Of a DNA stretch of 8,133 bases, positions 7,369 to 8,133 are shown in pieces. Below the pieces are notes generated by a model, which made no database searches, was not told the DNA's origin, and worked only from the letters and a program-made list of their open reading frames with translations. Source of the DNA: an uncultured Flavobacterium sp. Its GTDB lineage: Bacteria > Bacteroidota > Bacteroidia > Flavobacteriales > Flavobacteriaceae. Every line of letters starts with the position of its first letter. Positions within the stretch are counted from its first letter, which is position 1. Location: contig NZ_CALTYA010000069.1 in NCBI RefSeq assembly GCF_943913405.1, positions 1-8,133 of the forward strand. Direction: 5' to 3'. The position numbers were made by a program, and so were the translations under genes.

Positions 7369-7887
7369 TTGCATTATAAAACAAAACCAACAAAAAAACC
7401 ACATCCTCCAAAAGATTTTTATTGGATTATACCTTTAGATGGGGTGCAGAGTCCAAATGATTTTAAAATATATCCGTTGTATTTTGATGATTTTTCCATA
7501 AATGAATTAAATAAATGCCAAGAGAAGAAAGATATCGATATCTTTAGAATCGATTCAGATGAAAATTTTGCGTTTGAAAATGCATATATTGAGGAGGTAA
7601 AAAAATTAAAAAGCTTAATTGAAGAAAATAAAAAAAAGTTTTTTGAAATTATTAAAAAATGGAGTAATAAATATAAAGAAACTACAACAGCATATATTAC
7701 AACTATAGAAGGTAATTTTTGTAATTGTAATATTTCTAGTGATAGTGGAAATCAAATAGATTATAAAGGCGAAATATATTTGCCTATTTCAAATTTTAAA
7801 TATTATAATGGAAGCTTAGAGAGCAAGGCTATTAATAATATTTTATATAGTGATATGTCAAATTATAGCATTGTAAATAAACGATGA
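7369..7887 (+). CDS. Hypothetical AT-rich gene, possibly a 5'-truncated immunity gene
   Basis: This open frame of 172 codons has a weak TTG start at 7369 and no in-frame ATG in its first 160 codons. The frame is continuous with that of the upstream gene, separated by its TAG at 7348-7350. The predicted protein is soluble and Lys/Asn-rich. It has a PPKDFYWIIPLDGVQSPNDF segment near the N-terminus, a helical acidic-basic middle (EEVKKLKSLIEENKKKFFEIIKKW, likely coiled coil or long helix) and a C-terminal half with short strands. I do not recognise the family. Composition and position match the immunity genes of this locus. The missing ATG and the GC-rich junction just before it suggest that its 5' end was cut off by a recombination event. 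A terminator hairpin follows about 100 bases downstream. Confidence 0.5.
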   Translation: MHYKTKPTKKPHPPKDFYWIIPLDGVQSPNDFKIYPLYFDDFSINELNKCQEKKDIDIFRIDSDENFAFENAYIEEVKKLKSLIEENKKKFFEIIKKWSNKYKETTTAYITTIEGNFCNCNISSDSGNQIDYKGEIYLPISNFKYYNGSLESKAINNILYSDMSNYSIVNKR

Positions 7888-8070
7888 TCATTAGAAAAGC
7901 ATGAATAAGGTTCCAATGTGTTGATATATAATATTCAAAAGACACTAGTAGATACTCAATAATTTATAATTACCTCTGTCAAAAACTAAACAACCTTCGG
8001 GTTGTTTTTTTATAGTATATCGCTTCAAAACAAATTAAATTATCATATTCCAAGGTTAATTATAACTATA
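7888..8070. other. AT-rich spacer between modules 3 and 4
   Basis: This 183-base non-coding stretch contains the TTCG terminator. The ~60 bases between terminator and the ATG at 8071 could hold a promoter for module 4, but no clear consensus is visible. Confidence 0.5.
7988..8011 (+). terminator. Rho-independent terminator after module 3
   Basis: A perfect 8-base stem AAACAACC / GGTTGTTT is closed by a stable TTCG tetraloop (7996-7999), and the T tract runs to 8011. It lies about 100 bases after the last gene of module 3 and just before module 4, and marks the end of a transcription unit. Confidence 0.85.
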
Positions 8071-8133
8071 ATGTCAGGGGCTGGCTACAGGCCCGACCTT
8101 TTTGCCTTCGGCATCGGCTATGATACTGCGAGC
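8071..8133 (+). CDS. Start of a fourth Rhs tip module, cut by the window edge
   Basis: An ATG at 8071 reads MSGAGYRPDLFAFGIGYDTAS to the end of the window. From base 8081 the DNA matches the 5' end of the third module (from 4531) with only scattered substitutions. It therefore belongs to another copy of the Rhs core. Unlike the second and third copies, an in-frame ATG sits four codons ahead of the homology, so this copy may be translated. The gene continues beyond the window and its tip is unknown. The AT-rich stretch before it has no clear ribosome-binding site. Confidence 0.6.
   Translation, partial: MSGAGYRPDLFAFGIGYDTAS
8081..8133 (+). repeat. Rhs core repeat, copy 4 (start only)
   Basis: It begins with the same CTGGCTACAGGCCCG as copy 3 and matches it to near the window edge, with a few substitutions. 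The sequences before 4531 and before 8081 are unrelated, so the left border of the repeat is the same in both copies. Confidence 0.85.

Overview
The window is a polymorphic-toxin locus of the Rhs/YD-repeat type. It probably comes from a member of the Bacteroidota, and most likely the Flavobacteriia (a Flavobacterium, Chryseobacterium or Elizabethkingia-like organism). That assignment rests on the style of the Rhs core (DHLGNVR, YYPFGLKH, YNGKEFQDELGLNxYDxxARNYDP, GRWMNIDP, DPDG), on the very AT-rich immunity genes, and on the absence of strong Shine-Dalgarno sequences. Genus is inference.

The layout, left to right, is one 5'-truncated rhs gene followed by a row of orphan rhs-tip modules. Module 1 (1-2207) is the 3' end of an rhs gene that begins upstream of the window. 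It carries a putative metallopeptidase tip (HExxxH) and is followed after 6 bases by a predicted lipoprotein, the likely immunity protein. Module 2 (about 2224-4289) starts abruptly inside the Rhs core, 16 bases after the first immunity gene. It has no normal start codon, ends in a ParB-like putative nuclease tip, and overlaps its immunity gene by one base. A terminator-like hairpin follows. Module 3 (4521-7887) has a longer piece of core starting at a GYRPDLFAF segment, an HNH-type nuclease tip, an Imm33/DUF2185-like immunity gene overlapping the toxin by 20 bases, and two further small genes without a toxin of their own. A strong TTCG hairpin terminator follows. Module 4 starts at 8071-8081 with the same core segment as module 3 and runs off the window.

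The Rhs core segments are GC-rich and almost identical to one another. By eye, a 261-base stretch is identical in all three long copies, whereas the toxin tips and immunity genes are AT-rich and unrelated. This is the expected architecture of a tip-swapping system. Homologous recombination in the shared core could replace the tip of the full-length rhs gene with one from the downstream archive, and each cognate immunity gene is kept so that the cell stays protected. The predicted location of the immunity proteins fits the predicted targets: a lipoprotein opposite the putative protease, and soluble proteins opposite the putative nucleases.

No RNA genes, CRISPR arrays or insertion sequences were seen. 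All recognisable genes are on the + strand. The long minus-strand open frames lie antisense to the GC-rich Rhs core and are judged to be shadows.
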